Shown here one piece after another: positions 17,656 to 25,363 of a DNA stretch of 64,000 bases. The notes under the pieces were generated by a model, which did no database searches, was not told the DNA's origin, and saw nothing but the letters and a program-made list of their open reading frames with translations. Made by a program: the position numbers and the translations under genes. The stretch covers positions 39,750-103,749 of the forward strand of contig JAFZOW010000019.1 of assembly GCA_017552715.1 (NCBI GenBank), written 5' to 3'. Each line of letters opens with the position of its first letter. Position 1 is the stretch's first letter. This DNA comes from Lachnospiraceae bacterium. GTDB lineage: Bacteria > Bacillota > Clostridia > Lachnospirales > Lachnospiraceae.

Positions 17656-18782
17656 CCGGCCCTCATTTCTTCGTATATCTCCTCTATCCCATCGATCATC
17701 TGTGCACGGGAGAAGCTCTTTTCCGGAACCTGTACAAAGGCATCCGCATCCCCGCGCAATACTGCCTCCAGCTTGTCGGCCAGATCCTTTGCATTGCGGT
17801 TCTTAAAGGAACGGCAGCGGCCGTAGGCTACCTCCGGCAGGGAACCGCCGTCGCTGTAGATCAGATCCGTGCCCAGCTGGCAGGTCTCCAGAGCCGAAAA
17901 GCCGAAGCCCTCCGTAAGGGACGGTACCACTACGCAGTCCGCCTGCTTTATGCATTCCGCCAGATCCTCTCGGGAGATGGAAGGACGCACACGTACCACG
18001 CCCCTGAGTCCGTCGTCCCTCATACGCCGCAGGAATTCACGCCGGGGCTTTTCAGGCTCCTTCCCCAGCAGGAAACAGAAGCGTACTCTGGAACCGGCAT
18101 CTATGCCTCTCTGCTTAAGCAGGCATATGGCCTTTTCCAGTACGTATATTCCCTTCGTCCGGCCGGGACGCCCGTAATAAAGGAAAATGAATTCATCCCG
18201 GATACGGAAATAATCCCGGATGGAAAAGCTGCTCTTTTTCTCCTCCAGCCCCACTTCGCTGGCCAGATATATACGGCGCACATCCTTCTTCCGGCAGATA
18301 TAATGCTGAAAATCGGCCTTCGTCGCTTCCGAGATGGCATGATAGGCGGTAAAGCTCTGTCTGCAGCAGTACTGCTCCACGATATAATAAAGTATGGCGC
18401 GCCAGGCCTTGTCCGACCAGAACCACTTCCGCCCCCTCACCTCATATACCGTGAGCAGGGAAGGCTTGCCGTATTTCTTCGCCAGCCTGCTCACCACGGG
18501 CGCCGTGGTAAAGATCGAAGTATGCACCAGATCGCACCATTCGATATGTTCCTCAATATCGCTCTCCTTCGGAACGGGATGTCCGAAAGCACTCTTCCAG
18601 GGACAGTACCATACGTCGATACCCTCCACGACTTTGTGTCCCATATACTCGTCCCCGACATTCCGGGCCACCACCCGCAGTTCATGGCCACGTTCCAAAA
18701 GCCCTTTGGCCAGTTCGTAAAACATGGTTTCGCCGCCCCCGACGTAGGGGTAAAAATGTGGCAGTATGATCGCGATCTTCAT
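17649..18782 (-). CDS. Glycosyltransferase family 4
   Basis: A 377-residue GT-B enzyme. It opens IAIILPHFYPYVGGGETMF, with the Gly-rich loop, and has FLYYGRPGRTKGIYVLEKA as start of the donor domain and VPSLTEGFGFSALETCQLG (about 298-316) as the EX7E nucleotide-sugar site. It has no membrane helices. It would add a hexose or HexNAc to a lipid-linked intermediate on the cytoplasmic side. It overlaps the ABC exporter gene upstream by four bases and the GT-C gene downstream by seven. Confidence 0.9.
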   Translation of the reverse strand: MKIAIILPHFYPYVGGGETMFYELAKGLLERGHELRVVARNVGDEYMGHKVVEGIDVWYCPWKSAFGHPVPKESDIEEHIEWCDLVHTSIFTTAPVVSRLAKKYGKPSLLTVYEVRGRKWFWSDKAWRAILYYIVEQYCCRQSFTAYHAISEATKADFQHYICRKKDVRRIYLASEVGLEEKKSSFSIRDYFRIRDEFIFLYYGRPGRTKGIYVLEKAICLLKQRGIDAGSRVRFCFLLGKEPEKPRREFLRRMRDDGLRGVVRVRPSISREDLAECIKQADCVVVPSLTEGFGFSALETCQLGTDLIYSDGGSLPEVAYGRCRSFKNRNAKDLADKLEAVLRGDADAFVQVPEKSFSRAQMIDGIEEIYEEMRAGC

Positions 18783-20521
18783 TTCTCAAGCTCCGTCGGA
18801 AGGATCTTTCCTTCCTCTACTTTGTAGATGATGTCACAGTTCTCTATGGTCTTTAAACGGTGGGCGATGATGATCATGGTCTTCTTTCCCTTCAGGGCTC
18901 CCACCGCTTCCATAATAGCCGCTTCCGTATCGTTATCCAGAGCCGAGGTGGCCTCGTCAAAGACCAGCACCGCCGGATCATGATACAGCGCTCTGGCTAT
19001 ACCGATACGCTGCCGCTGTCCGCCGGAGATACGCACACCCCGGTCACCGATGGCTGTATCCAGCCCATCAGGCAGGCCGCGGACAAAGTCCTCCAGCTGT
19101 GCTTCCTTAAGCACCTGCCACACGCGCTCCTCGTTATAATCCTCTTTATCTATACCGAAGGCCACGTTTTCGGCTATGGAAGCATCCAGCATGAAAATGT
19201 TCTGGGCGATATAGCCTACACCCGAAAGCCATTCCGCGGAAGAAGGATCCACCTCTTTTCCGTCTACCGTGACCACTCCTTCCTGAGGCTTGAGCAGCCC
19301 CAGCAGGATATCCACGATGGTGGTCTTGCCTGCGCCGGAGGTACCGATCACGCCTACAGAAGCCCCCACGGGCACCTTCAGCTCCGCCTTATCAAAGATC
19401 TGCTTCTCCGAATTCGGATAATGATAGCTGATCCCGGAAAGCAGGATCTCTTTCTCCGGCTTTATCTTTCCGCTTCCCCTGTCTGTGAGAGGAACATCCT
19501 TTAAGCCCGCCAGATCCAGGTTTTCCGCCACCACATTGAGGGAAGTCTCAAAATAGGCGATGGAGGATAAGTGGGTGGAAATACGGTTCACACTGGGCAT
19601 CAGACGCACCGCCGCCAGGGCAAATGCGGAAAGCTGGGGCAGCATCGCCCGCAGATCCCTTCCCTGAGACACCAGAAGGAACATATAGGCCAGCATCCCC
19701 ACGATGCACACGGTTTCGATCACCAGCCGGGGCAGATTGTTCATCACCGTATAGCGCCGGCCCGTTACGGCAAAACGCCGGTATTCCTCCCCGAAGCCCT
19801 TGAGGAAATGCTCCTCCCGGGCACTCACCTTTACATCCTTTATGCCGCCGATGCTCTCCTGCACCCACTTTGCCATTCTGCCCTGCTGGTCCACACGGTT
19901 CTGTCCCAGACGCCCCAGCAGAGGCTTCATGCATTTTAAGAGCAGCAGCACCATGACCAGCATCAGCGCCGCAAAGGCCAGCGTCATCACCGGTTCCAGG
20001 ATCAGCAGAAGGAGGCAGATGAGAAAACTCACCGCCACTTCGCTCAAAAGCAGCATCACTTCCCGCAGCAGCTCGAAGATGTGCGGGATATCACTGTGAA
20101 AGGTACGGATGATGGCACCGCTGTCGGCGTTCAGGTAAAACTCGTAGGGCCGGTTCAGATAATCCTGCATCAGGCGTCTGGCGATGTCACTCTGGGTATT
20201 GGCCACAAAAGCCGCCTGCATGCGGCTCATCCAGAGCAGATACAGGTTCTTGATCACAAAGAACCCTATGGTCGGCAGAAGCAGCAGACGCACAAAGCCG
20301 GATTCCGATATGGACGTAAGCCCGAGAAAGGAAAGGGCGTCCTGTACGTAAGCATTGCCCAGGATCTTCTCCGGCGTTACCACAGCCGATACCAGGGGGA
20401 TGATAAAGGATATCCCCATGGTCTCCAGCAGAGCCCCGATAAAGATCAGAACGATCAGTACCGCCACCTGCCGTTTCTGCCGGCTGTTCAGCACATATTT
20501 AAGCTTCCGGTATACGTTCAT
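18779..20521 (-). CDS. PglK/MsbA-like ABC exporter (permease fused to ATPase), second copy
   Basis: The 580-residue protein is a paralogue of the exporter at 10032-11801, with the same N-terminal pattern (KLKYVLNSRQKRQVAVL) and six membrane helices, followed by Walker A (VIGTSGAGKTT), signature (RISGGQRQR) and Walker B (VLVFDEATSAL). It is likely an ATP-driven flippase for a polyprenyl-linked glycan. Two such exporters in one locus, without a Wzx, suggest two different lipid-linked substrates or a heterodimer; both chains have intact ATPase motifs. The gene follows a 72-base gap holding a promoter-like element and a palindrome, so transcription may restart here. Confidence 0.87.
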   Translation of the reverse strand: MNVYRKLKYVLNSRQKRQVAVLIVLIFIGALLETMGISFIIPLVSAVVTPEKILGNAYVQDALSFLGLTSISESGFVRLLLLPTIGFFVIKNLYLLWMSRMQAAFVANTQSDIARRLMQDYLNRPYEFYLNADSGAIIRTFHSDIPHIFELLREVMLLLSEVAVSFLICLLLLILEPVMTLAFAALMLVMVLLLLKCMKPLLGRLGQNRVDQQGRMAKWVQESIGGIKDVKVSAREEHFLKGFGEEYRRFAVTGRRYTVMNNLPRLVIETVCIVGMLAYMFLLVSQGRDLRAMLPQLSAFALAAVRLMPSVNRISTHLSSIAYFETSLNVVAENLDLAGLKDVPLTDRGSGKIKPEKEILLSGISYHYPNSEKQIFDKAELKVPVGASVGVIGTSGAGKTTIVDILLGLLKPQEGVVTVDGKEVDPSSAEWLSGVGYIAQNIFMLDASIAENVAFGIDKEDYNEERVWQVLKEAQLEDFVRGLPDGLDTAIGDRGVRISGGQRQRIGIARALYHDPAVLVFDEATSALDNDTEAAIMEAVGALKGKKTMIIIAHRLKTIENCDIIYKVEEGKILPTELEK

Positions 20522-20541
20522 CCAAACCTCGATATGGTCAA

Positions 20542-20557
20542 CATAAATCTATTTATG
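20542..20557. promoter_or_regulatory. Palindrome at a promoter (possible operator)
   Basis: CATAAATCTATTTATG is a perfect inverted repeat of seven bases with a two-base centre. It overlaps the -10 hexamer and predicted transcription start of the promoter at 20555-20583, where a repressor would block initiation. No partner regulator is identified and a single copy was found in the window. Confidence 0.4.
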
Positions 20558-20583
20558 ATACCACAAAAAGAGCCTTCACGCAA
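20555..20583 (-). promoter_or_regulatory. Putative promoter for the ABC exporter 18779-20521 and genes after it
   Basis: The minus strand reads TTGCGT (20578-20583), a 17-base spacer and TATCAT (20555-20560). It lies in the 72-base gap between a GT4 gene and the ABC exporter gene, the widest gap on that side of the reversed acetyltransferase gene. The predicted start is about 25 bases before the ATG. It could supply transcripts for the left 20 kb of the locus. Confidence 0.45.
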
Positions 20584-20593
20584 GGAGCAGGGC

Positions 20594-21754
20594 TCAGTCT
20601 TCCAGTATGGACTGAAGGGCCGCAAGGTTCTTTTCACGGTATTCCTTCATGAAGCGGCAGGCGTTTTCGGAAAGGCTGCGGGCCTGCTCTTCGTTTTCTA
20701 ACACAGATACCACAGCATCGGCAAAGGCTTCCGGTTCATCTGCCACCAGCGCTACGGGAGGATCGGAACGCAGCCCCCGAACGCCTACGGAATGGCTCAC
20801 CAGCGGCCGGCCGTGGCTTAAGGCCTCGATGGACTTGATATTCAAGCCGGTGCCGTAATTTACCGGATTGATCACCACTCTGGCGCTCCGGTACTGCTCC
20901 GACACGTCATCCACGATGCCCAGCAGCTCGTAATCCGGTGATTCCTGGATATGCCGGCAGATGGTCCCGGCGATCTTCAGTTTCGCCTCCGGACACTTTT
21001 TCTTTATCAGGGGCAGGATATTATCGATAAAATCCTTAAGACCCTGACGGTTCACCACATAAAAACTGCCCAGGAAAAGGATGTCCTTCGTATCCGCCAC
21101 AAAGGGCTCACAGGCCGGCATATTCTCGCCTATGGTCACCACCTTCACCCCCTCCGGGGCGATGGAACGGAAGAATTCCGCCTCTTCCTCCTGTATGGCC
21201 ACCACCGTATCCGCCCGGCCCAGGCCTTCGGCCTCCGTCTCCTTTTTCAGGGCAAATTCGTAATCGTAATAGCCTACGGCTTCGTACATCTGACGCTTGA
21301 AGCTGAAGACATTATGGGTATCCAGGACCCTTTTGCAGCCCTCCGGGGCGGAGAGCAGGGGACGGGAATTGTACATATACTCCGCCCAGAGTATATCGTA
21401 ATGATGCTCCTTCAGGAAATCCCGCATAAAATCGTCGATATCCGGAGTGATACGTTCGTCCAGAGAGAAATACTTCAGAGCGATCTGACAGTGGGTCAGC
21501 TCCATGAGCTTACGGAATTTGCGTTTTACAAACACGGGAAAGCTGCGCTTTTTGTTCCGGCAGACAAAGAAATGATCCTCCCCGATCCAGACCTTTGTTT
21601 CCTCCGGATCTTCGTTATCATAGGTCTGAAGGTAGAGATAATCCACCTCACAGCCTGCCCTACGCATCATCTCGATCAGATTATAGACTCTCCGCCGGTT
21701 CCCCCGTTCCACCGGGAGTACTACGGTCTCGGAGATCACAAGAACACGTTTCAT
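20594..21754 (-). CDS. Glycosyltransferase family 4
   Basis: This 386-residue GT-B protein is started at the ATG at 21754, which has AAGGGA at a good distance; nine further in-frame codons upstream lack such a signal. It begins VLVISETVVLPVERGNRRRV, has RVLDTHNVFSFKRQMY in the acceptor domain, ILFLGSFYVVNRQGLKDFI at the start of the donor domain, and SIEALSHGRPLVSHSVGVRGL in place of the usual EX7E helix. Such GT4-like sugar transferases are common in EPS loci. The acetyltransferase gene starts divergently 55 bases away. Donor unknown. Confidence 0.85.
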   Translation of the reverse strand: MKRVLVISETVVLPVERGNRRRVYNLIEMMRRAGCEVDYLYLQTYDNEDPEETKVWIGEDHFFVCRNKKRSFPVFVKRKFRKLMELTHCQIALKYFSLDERITPDIDDFMRDFLKEHHYDILWAEYMYNSRPLLSAPEGCKRVLDTHNVFSFKRQMYEAVGYYDYEFALKKETEAEGLGRADTVVAIQEEEAEFFRSIAPEGVKVVTIGENMPACEPFVADTKDILFLGSFYVVNRQGLKDFIDNILPLIKKKCPEAKLKIAGTICRHIQESPDYELLGIVDDVSEQYRSARVVINPVNYGTGLNIKSIEALSHGRPLVSHSVGVRGLRSDPPVALVADEPEAFADAVVSVLENEEQARSLSENACRFMKEYREKNLAALQSILED

Positions 21755-21774
21755 ATAGGGTCCCTTCATAATGA

Positions 21775-21803
21775 TTGACAATCAATTCCTGTTTCGCTAC
21801 AAT
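21775..21803 (+). promoter_or_regulatory. Near-consensus sigma-A promoter of the reversed acetyltransferase gene
   Basis: TTGACA (21775-21780), exactly 17 bases, then TACAAT (21798-21803) gives eleven of twelve consensus bases. The seventh base after the -10 element is the A of the ATG at 21810, so the transcript may be leaderless. The promoter fires away from the GT4 gene at 20594 and against the main operon. Confidence 0.7.
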
Positions 21804-21809
21804 TTTCCC

Positions 21810-22364
21810 ATGCAGAAAACGGAGTTGAAAAAACTCATACAGGCGGATCTGTCCCGGGTCTACGACCTTCCCTTGAGCGCCAAAGAGCGCTTCTTCTTCC
21901 CCTTGCAGATGAAGTACCTTGTGCTCTGGCGCAAGGCCGCCGCATACCGGGGAAGCTTACGGGGCAAGCTTCTGGCCCTTAAGCTGGAACGCCTTACGGA
22001 GCGTACTCAGATCCTGATCCCGCCGGAGGTTACGGCAGGCCCCGGACTCTACATCGGCCATCTGGGACGTATCATCCTGCACCCCGATACGGTGCTGGGC
22101 CGCAATGTGAACCTTTCCACCGGCATCACCATCGGCCAGGCCAACCGGGGAAAACATGCCGGGGTGCCCGTCATCGGCGATGATGTGTGGATCGGCACCA
22201 ATGCCGTAATCGTAGGCGGCATACACATCGGTAATGATGTGATGATCGCTCCCGGTGCCTATGTCAATTTTGATGTGCCCGACCACAGCGTGGTCCTGGG
22301 CAATCCCGCCACGGTACATCCGAAGGAGCATGCCACCGAAGCTTATATCAACCGTCGCGTCTGA
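21810..22364 (+). CDS. Serine acetyltransferase-like left-handed beta-helix O-acetyltransferase
   Basis: The ATG at 21810 gives 184 residues (MQKTELKKLI start). An in-frame ATG at 21771 is disfavoured because a near-consensus promoter covers that stretch. The protein has hexapeptide repeats: GPGLYIGHLGRIILHPDTVLG, GITIGQANRGKHAG and DDVWIGTNAVIVGGIHIGND, ending with VVLGNPA. This matches the CysE/WcaB class, which uses acetyl-CoA; in polysaccharide loci the usual role is O-acetylation of a sugar. The N-terminal alpha domain of true CysE is short here. It is the only plus-strand gene in the locus and overlaps the 3' end of the opposing GT gene by 17 bases. Confidence 0.85.
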   Translation: MQKTELKKLIQADLSRVYDLPLSAKERFFFPLQMKYLVLWRKAAAYRGSLRGKLLALKLERLTERTQILIPPEVTAGPGLYIGHLGRIILHPDTVLGRNVNLSTGITIGQANRGKHAGVPVIGDDVWIGTNAVIVGGIHIGNDVMIAPGAYVNFDVPDHSVVLGNPATVHPKEHATEAYINRRV

Positions 22365-23442
22365 GCTGTCCTTCGAATACCTTCTCTAACTTATCCCGCA
22401 TAACTTCCTTCGAATATTTTTCCGCACGCAGGCGGGCATATTCCCTGCGGTAAGCTCCCGTATCCTCCGGAAGCTCTTCTTTTTTCAGGCTCTTCCAGTC
22501 GGCAAAGCCCACTCCTGGCACACGGTTCCCGGAAAGCACGGCTCCGTAGCTCACAGGCACGGTATCCAGGAACAGCGCCTCCTGCAGCACCCCGGAGGTC
22601 TGGGTATTGTACTGGTCCGGAGCATAGGGCAGAACCACATAGGCCGCGGAACCCAGAAGCCGCAGATACTCTTCACGGCTTAAGTACTCATCCCGGATCT
22701 GTATGTTCTCCCCGGCAGCTTCCCGGAGCTTTTTAAGCCTTTCCTTATCATAGAAACGGCCTGCTACGGTAAGAGGTATCCCCAGACGGGTAAAGGTCTC
22801 CACCATCTCCTCCAGTTCCTTTTCCGCTCCCATGGTGCCCAGGCATACCGCCCTGCGTTGCCTCTCGTGAATGCGGTAGGGTGCGTACTCCTCTTCATCA
22901 CAGTAGTAATCCGGGAAAAATACGCTGTCTGCACCTTCAAAACGGAAATCCTCGCCTGCGGACAGTATGATGCTCATGTTCTCCTGGGCTTTCGCAAAGA
23001 TATAGCGCTTTATGGCTGCGAAGCGCCCGGTATCGTAATTCTCCTTGAAAAAGCTGGCAGCAATGCGTTTTCCGCTGTTGCCGAAAAGGAAGAGATAGAG
23101 GCAGAGATAGAATTCGGTATTGAAGAACCATACCCAGTCCACATCCTTCTGCCGCAGCACAAGACGGATATTGGCAAACATACGCAGCTTGTTAAAGATC
23201 TTTTCCAAAAGCCCGGGCTTTGCCTTCATCACGATATTATGGGGCAGGACCTTTGCTCCTTTTACCGCATCCCGGTCCGCCGCCTGCAATACGCAGCGGG
23301 GTGCCAGTACCCGCAGCTTAAATCCGTTCTTTAAAAGGCCCGCATATTCCCCCAGCACTTTCGGGGCATGGCCCACTGCCGTACCCATTTCATCGCATCT
23401 GCCCTGGTATTCCGCCAGGAGTATCGTCTTTTTTTCTTCCAT
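22348..23442 (-). CDS. Glycosyltransferase, GT4-like
   Basis: A 364-residue protein that resembles GT-B transferases. The N-terminus TILLAEYQGRCDEMGTAVG lacks the classical Gly-rich loop but the donor domain has CLGTMGAEKELEEMVETF, LTVAGRFYDKERLKKL and YVVLPYAPDQYNTQTSGVLQ, followed by EALFLDTVPVSYG, which has the topology of the usual nucleotide-sugar site. QTSGVLQEAL replaces the EX7E element. The assignment is by overall pattern and context. It overlaps the DUF5672 gene upstream by one base and its 3' end overlaps the convergent acetyltransferase gene. Confidence 0.72.
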   Translation of the reverse strand: MEEKKTILLAEYQGRCDEMGTAVGHAPKVLGEYAGLLKNGFKLRVLAPRCVLQAADRDAVKGAKVLPHNIVMKAKPGLLEKIFNKLRMFANIRLVLRQKDVDWVWFFNTEFYLCLYLFLFGNSGKRIAASFFKENYDTGRFAAIKRYIFAKAQENMSIILSAGEDFRFEGADSVFFPDYYCDEEEYAPYRIHERQRRAVCLGTMGAEKELEEMVETFTRLGIPLTVAGRFYDKERLKKLREAAGENIQIRDEYLSREEYLRLLGSAAYVVLPYAPDQYNTQTSGVLQEALFLDTVPVSYGAVLSGNRVPGVGFADWKSLKKEELPEDTGAYRREYARLRAEKYSKEVMRDKLEKVFEGQLRRDG

Positions 23443-24212
23443 CAGATCTCTACCCCGTAATGATGAAGATAATCCTGCATGTCTTTATAATCCGCAAAAT
23501 CCTTGCTCCAGCCGTGCACCGCGTAAGGGATATCCCCCGCTGCCACACGTTCCTTCAGATGGTATTCCGCGGCAAAGCGCCTGCCGCATTCCGGATCGGC
23601 GGGTTTAAAGCCCCTTTTGCTGTCTCTGCCGAAGACTCCGAAAAAGATATCTTCGTTACGCTTCCAGAACCAGTAGCTTTTCCGCCAGGCAAATTCCCGG
23701 ATCAGCTCCCTGCAATGGCGTATATGCCGCAGGGAAAAACCTCCGTTGCCCATAACGATACCATCGTTCTTTCCCTTGCAGCAGCGGATACGGAAGCCGG
23801 GAAATCCTTCCTTCGGAGCCACCGTCCACTCCCAGATCCGTCTTGGCGGTTCCCAGGGGGCTCCGTAGTAATCGTAGCCCTCCTCCGCAAAGGCGTCCAG
23901 CTTGTCCTCATCCTCCCAGATCACCGCATCGGGCTGGGCCAGCAGCATGTATTCGTATTCACTGAAGGCATCATAAAAGCTTTCGGAAAGCAGCAGGCGG
24001 TTGTAGCCCCGTATATTCTTAAAATACTGTGCCGGGAAGCAGCGCTGCCCCGCTTTGGGAAAGTGCTTCGTATACCAGCGGCTGTCCAGACCCTCCGGCA
24101 GGACAAACACAATGTCCCGCTGCGCCAGGACCTTCATATAGCGCTGTACGCAGGCTTCCTCATCCGAATCAAACTGCGGCTTATAAGCCGGGATCAGTAC
24201 CACGATCTTCAC
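23442..24212 (-). CDS. DUF5672 protein, putative glycosyltransferase
   Basis: The 256-residue product matches the DUF5672 pattern seen in polysaccharide clusters: VVLIPAYKPQFDSDEE at the N-terminus, YMLLAQPDAVIWEDEDK (about 88-104) with a D-x-V acidic segment, YDYYGAPWEPP (about 113-123), VMGNGGFSLRHIRHC (about 152-166) and WKRNEDIFFGVF. The order of an acidic motif, a GNGGFSLR motif and an ED-x-F motif resembles that of GT-A glycosyltransferases, so a sugar transfer role is inferred. It has no membrane helices. It overlaps neighbours by four bases and one base. Confidence 0.75.
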   Translation of the reverse strand: MKIVVLIPAYKPQFDSDEEACVQRYMKVLAQRDIVFVLPEGLDSRWYTKHFPKAGQRCFPAQYFKNIRGYNRLLLSESFYDAFSEYEYMLLAQPDAVIWEDEDKLDAFAEEGYDYYGAPWEPPRRIWEWTVAPKEGFPGFRIRCCKGKNDGIVMGNGGFSLRHIRHCRELIREFAWRKSYWFWKRNEDIFFGVFGRDSKRGFKPADPECGRRFAAEYHLKERVAAGDIPYAVHGWSKDFADYKDMQDYLHHYGVEI

Positions 24213-25363
24213 TGGCAGTTCTCTCCGTACATCTCCTCAATGGTCTCTCTCATACGGTCCCAGGAAAAGCGCTCTTCCTCCGCCCATACATTGGAAGCAA
24301 ACTCCGCCGCCTTTCCTTCCGAAAAATAGCGGGCAATGGCTGCAGACAGAGCCGCCGGATTCTCCGGAGGCACGATATAGCCTGTACGTCCATCCGTTAC
24401 GGCTTCCGGCAGTCCTCCCACCGCCGTTGCGATCACCGGCAGGCCGAAACCGAAGGCGATCTGCACGATGCCGGACTGGGTGGCGGAACGATAGGGACAA
24501 ACACAGAGATCCGCTGCCGCAAAATAAGGCTCAACCTCCGCATCCGGTACGTAACCGTCCCGTATCACAAAGCAGTCTGCCGCCGCGCTTTCCTCTATCC
24601 GTTTTGTGTACTCTTCCTTGTGCTTTCCGAAATCTCCCACTACAAGGATGCGAAGCTTCGGGACTCTGGCCGCACAGCCTGCTGCCGCATCGATCAGTAT
24701 ATCCAGACCTTTGTATTTCCGTACAAGGCCGAAAAAGAGCAGCACCTTCTCATCCTCTTCAAGAGAGAGCATCTGTCTGGCTTCGCTCCTGCTCATATCC
24801 TTTATCTTAAAAGCATTGTAGCTGGGATGAACACTGCGGCGGGCGGGCATCTGCGGCAGCAGCCTCCCGAGGTCTTCCCTGTCCTGCCCGGAATGCACGA
24901 TGCAGAAGGATGCCCGTTTCAGGGTTCCCTTTGTGAGAAAAGCATCCAGAGGAAAACGTTCGTGAGGAAGCACATTGTGGCAGATAAAAGCCACGGGGAT
25001 ATCCTTCAGTGCCCTGAGCATCCCCTGATAGCAGGGAGCAAAATAAGGATGCCACCATTGCAGCACCACCAGATCCGGCTGGGAGGCGCGGATCTTTTTT
25101 GCCGCCTTCCTCCAGTTGAAAGGATCGGCTGTATTGATCACAAAATAAGTATCGCTGATACCGAAGCTGTTATTGCCGTATTCCTTCTGCTCCTTACGGA
25201 ACAGGATCTTCGGATACTGCAGGGAAAAAGAGAAGCAGACCGTCTCATACTTCTTCTTCAGCGTCTGCACCAGCAGACCGGTATAGTGGGAGATCCCGCC
25301 CTTATAGGGATAAACGGGACCGATCACCGCGATTCGTTTCAGTTTCCTTCTTTTTTCACCCAT
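24209..25363 (-). CDS. Glycosyltransferase family 4
   Basis: The likely start is the ATG at 25363 (MGEKRRKLKRIAVIGP), giving 384 residues; the open frame continues to 25441 inside asnB. Motifs are IGPVYPYKGGISHYTGLL with the Gly-rich loop, FICHNVLPHER, LLFFGLVRKYKGLDILIDA opening the donor domain, and ALVVGDFGK-like strands before CVCPYRSATQSGIVQIAFG, the sugar-binding region. This SATQSGIVQIA form of the donor site is found in a subgroup of GT4 enzymes. It starts 25 bases inside asnB. Donor unknown. Confidence 0.87.
   Translation of the reverse strand: MGEKRRKLKRIAVIGPVYPYKGGISHYTGLLVQTLKKKYETVCFSFSLQYPKILFRKEQKEYGNNSFGISDTYFVINTADPFNWRKAAKKIRASQPDLVVLQWWHPYFAPCYQGMLRALKDIPVAFICHNVLPHERFPLDAFLTKGTLKRASFCIVHSGQDREDLGRLLPQMPARRSVHPSYNAFKIKDMSRSEARQMLSLEEDEKVLLFFGLVRKYKGLDILIDAAAGCAARVPKLRILVVGDFGKHKEEYTKRIEESAAADCFVIRDGYVPDAEVEPYFAAADLCVCPYRSATQSGIVQIAFGFGLPVIATAVGGLPEAVTDGRTGYIVPPENPAALSAAIARYFSEGKAAEFASNVWAEEERFSWDRMRETIEEMYGENCQ

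Noticed and set aside
20570-20595. GAGCC/GGCTC stem followed by five T as a terminator of the GT4 gene at 20594
   Set aside because: The stem is five bases with a 16-base loop and overlaps the stop codon; it is too weak to call, and the T-run is also part of the promoter spacer.
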